Positions 6,940-8,682 of a stretch of 8,682 bases of DNA are shown here, piece by piece. Made by a program: the position numbers and the translations under genes. The notes beneath the pieces are model-generated. The model saw only the letters and a list, made by a program, of their open reading frames with translations, made no database searches and was not told where the DNA came from. The DNA comes from Methylomarinum sp. (GTDB lineage: Bacteria; Pseudomonadota; Gammaproteobacteria; Methylococcales; Methylomonadaceae), in NCBI GenBank assembly GCA_013139755.1, contig WTAG01000676.1:1-8682 (forward strand), read 5' to 3'. How positions within the stretch are numbered: the first letter of the stretch is position 1; each line of letters starts with the position of its first letter.

Positions 6940-7466
6940 CCTTCAGCCTCTAATTGCTCAATAAAAGGTAAAAAGATCTCTTGTACGTCTTGCACCGATA
7001 CAGCCCCTGTATGTTTATAACGAATAATCCCTTTTTTATCGATCACAAAGGTTTCCGGTACGCCATACACACCATAATCAATACCTGTACGTCCTTCTTG
7101 ATCCATAATGCTGACGTTATATGGATTGCCTAGCTGTGGTAACCATTGTTTGGCGGCACTGGCTTCATCCTTATAGTTCAACCCGACTATGGTCACCACA
7201 TTCTGTTGCGCCAATCGATTAAACACCGGATGTTCAGATCGACAAGACCCGCACCATGATGCCCAGACATTTAATAACCAGACCTTACCTAACATGTCCT
7301 TCTTACTAAGTGTATTCTCGGCATCAGTCAAAATAGGCAATGAAAAATCAGGTGCTGGTTTATCAATTAATGGTGAAGGAATATCCCTAGGGTTTAGATT
7401 TAAACCCATTGCCAAAAACACGGCCATTACAACAAATAGTAATAACGGAATAACAAATTTAAGCAC
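6936..7466 (-). CDS. ccmG: Thiol:disulfide interchange protein CcmG/DsbE (176 aa, GTG start)
   Basis: CcmG is a thioredoxin-fold protein tethered to the periplasmic face of the inner membrane. It takes electrons from DsbD/CcdA and keeps the apocytochrome CxxCH thiols reduced. Counting from the GTG at 7464-7466, an N-terminal hydrophobic anchor spans about 3-22, PAPDFSLP (37-44) opens the fold, the active site WCGSC has Cys72 and Cys75, and GVPETFVID carries the cis-proline Pro137. The active-site dipeptide Gly-Ser differs from the Pro-Thr of E. coli CcmG. The frame is open to an ATG at 7508, but that would add 14 polar residues before the anchor and lie inside ccmF. The GTG has an AGGAGG site eight bases upstream and gives a normal N-terminus, so I chose it. 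It overlaps ccmF by eight bases and ccmH by four. Confidence 0.93.
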   Translation of the reverse strand: MLKFVIPLLLFVVMAVFLAMGLNLNPRDIPSPLIDKPAPDFSLPILTDAENTLSKKDMLGKVWLLNVWASWCGSCRSEHPVFNRLAQQNVVTIVGLNYKDEASAAKQWLPQLGNPYNVSIMDQEGRTGIDYGVYGVPETFVIDKKGIIRYKHTGAVSVQDVQEIFLPFIEQLEAEG

Positions 7467-8682
7467 TGACCTGTCCTCCTTTACGATAGCGTTTATCACT
7501 GGCTGCAATTAACCCACCAAAGCCCATGAATAAAGCACCTAACCAAATCCAACGAATAAATGATTTGTAATAAACTCTTAAACTCCATGCGCCTTGATCA
7601 TCTAAAGGCTCACCAATGGCTACAAACAAATCTCTAAACAAACCCGCATCAATCGCCGCCTCTGTCATTGGCATTTTCTGTACCCGATATTCTCTTTTTT
7701 GAGGTTCTAACTTGGCAATTTCCTCATCTTGATAGGTCACGGTTAACGAACCCTGCTTAGCAATATAGTTAGGTCCCTCTGTGACAGCTACACCATGAAA
7801 CTCAAACACATAACCCGACATATCTAACTTATCGCCAGGTTGCATACGCACATCTTTTTCTATGCTGTAAATTGAGGTAAAGGTAATACCTATCACAAAA
7901 ACTGCAATACCCAAATGAGCCACTGTCATTCCGTAGAAACCCGCTGGAATAGTACCTAAGCGTTGCCAGCTAAAGCCTTGTTTTCCTAGACGGTCTTTAA
8001 ATGACAAGCCCACTGTTACCGTAGTCCATAATGCTAATGTCGTCCCTAATCCCGCTGCCCAAGAATAAAAAGGCATAACAAGAGGAATTAAAAAACCTGC
8101 ACTTAAACAAAAAACCACTAATCCTTTTAATCGCCAACTTAATGCTTTTATATCATCCCGCTTCCAGCGGATTAACATGCCTATACCCACTGCAAAAGCT
8201 AATGGCGCCATTAATGGAATAAATACCGCATTAAAGTATGGAGGGCCTACAGAGATTTTTCCCATGCCTAAAGCATCAATCACCAATGGATAAAGCGTAC
8301 CTAATAAAATACTCGCGGCTGTGACCACTAATAGGACATTATTCAATAATAAAACAGCTTCACGCGAAACCAGTTCAAATGTCACACTGCTTCTTACTTT
8401 TGGCGCTCTAATGGCATAAAGCAATAACGAACCGCCTACAACCACCGCTAAAAAGATAAGAATAAATAAACCACGGGTTGGGTCACTAGCAAAAGCATGT
8501 ACCGAAGTTAATACCCCTGAACGCACTAAAAATGTGCCTAATAAGCTTAAAGAAAATGCAAATATTGCCAACAATACCGTCCAGGTTTGAAATACCCCGC
8601 GTTTTTCACTGGCCGCTAAGGAGTGAATCAGCGGAGTACCGACTAACCAAGGCATAAAGGAAGCATTTTCAACCGGATCCCA
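7459..8682 (-). CDS. ccmF: Haem lyase subunit CcmF, C-terminal part (partial, 407 aa)
   Basis: CcmF is the large inner-membrane protein that transfers haem from holo-CcmE to apocytochrome c together with CcmH/CcmI. The 5' part of the gene lies beyond the right edge, so perhaps the first 235-250 residues of a roughly 650-residue protein are missing. In window numbering the fragment opens in the middle of the haem-binding WD domain with WDPVENASFMPWL (1-13). His20 in IHSL, His62 in SVHAFASDP and His256 in VAHLG correspond to conserved haem-ligand or periplasmic histidines of the family. Several hydrophobic segments are visible, for example 34-53, 72-90, 110-131, 152-171, 187-204, 250-269 and a last one at 377-394. 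Between the last two lies a periplasmic domain (about 275-370). It ends with TAA at 7459-7461, eight bases into ccmG. An ATG at 8655 is internal and not the start. Confidence 0.95.
   Translation of the reverse strand, partial: WDPVENASFMPWLVGTPLIHSLAASEKRGVFQTWTVLLAIFAFSLSLLGTFLVRSGVLTSVHAFASDPTRGLFILIFLAVVVGGSLLLYAIRAPKVRSSVTFELVSREAVLLLNNVLLVVTAASILLGTLYPLVIDALGMGKISVGPPYFNAVFIPLMAPLAFAVGIGMLIRWKRDDIKALSWRLKGLVVFCLSAGFLIPLVMPFYSWAAGLGTTLALWTTVTVGLSFKDRLGKQGFSWQRLGTIPAGFYGMTVAHLGIAVFVIGITFTSIYSIEKDVRMQPGDKLDMSGYVFEFHGVAVTEGPNYIAKQGSLTVTYQDEEIAKLEPQKREYRVQKMPMTEAAIDAGLFRDLFVAIGEPLDDQGAWSLRVYYKSFIRWIWLGALFMGFGGLIAASDKRYRKGGQVSA
7475..7480 (-). promoter_or_regulatory. Strong Shine-Dalgarno site that fixes the ccmG start
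   Basis: AGGAGG on the minus strand lies inside the last codons of ccmF, eight bases before GTG (7464-7466). It is the best ribosome site in the window, and its placement favours the GTG over the upstream in-frame ATG at 7508. Terminating ccmF ribosomes would stop directly over the ccmG start. Confidence 0.75.

Overview
The window reads as a chromosomal segment of a moderately AT-rich gammaproteobacterium. The evidence is the System I cytochrome c maturation order ccmF-ccmG-ccmH-ccmI, a full-length oxygen-independent HemN of about 459 residues, an AldB/ExaC-type aldehyde dehydrogenase and the short palindromic intergenic repeats. A methylotrophic gammaproteobacterium is possible, but that is an impression and not shown by the sequence. 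Every gene I can support lies on the minus strand, so the gene order below runs from right to left.

Right part (5285-8682): a tightly packed ccm operon enters from beyond the right edge. The 5' part of ccmF is cut off. Then come ccmG, ccmH and ccmI, each overlapping the previous gene by 4 or 8 bases, which suggests translational coupling. Two of the starts are GTG. Together these proteins present haem and reduced apocytochrome to each other on the periplasmic side: CcmF is the haem lyase core, CcmG and CcmH are thiol-redox proteins, and CcmI is the apocytochrome-binding chaperone.

Middle part (2107-5121): hemN, for oxygen-independent coproporphyrinogen III oxidation in haem synthesis, is followed by an aldehyde dehydrogenase gene. 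The latter ends at a well-formed intrinsic terminator (2054-2088). HemN and Ccm both serve haem proteins. The link to the aldehyde dehydrogenase is only positional.

Left part (232-1967): a two-gene ABC-2 type exporter, permease then ATPase, coupled by an ATGA overlap. Its substrate is unknown.

All four intergenic gaps carry palindromic, REP-like DNA: 81-161, 1988-2053, 3690-3726 and 5193-5267. At least three sequence families are present. Hairpins at 81-161 and 3690-3726 share a loop pattern while their stem triplets differ in a compensated way. The 1988-2053 element fills nearly all the space between the terminator of the aldehyde dehydrogenase gene and the permease start, so the best promoter candidate for the ABC operon lies inside the repeat. 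I see no tRNA, rRNA, CRISPR array, transposase or defence system. Apart from the repeats, the content is ordinary housekeeping DNA.
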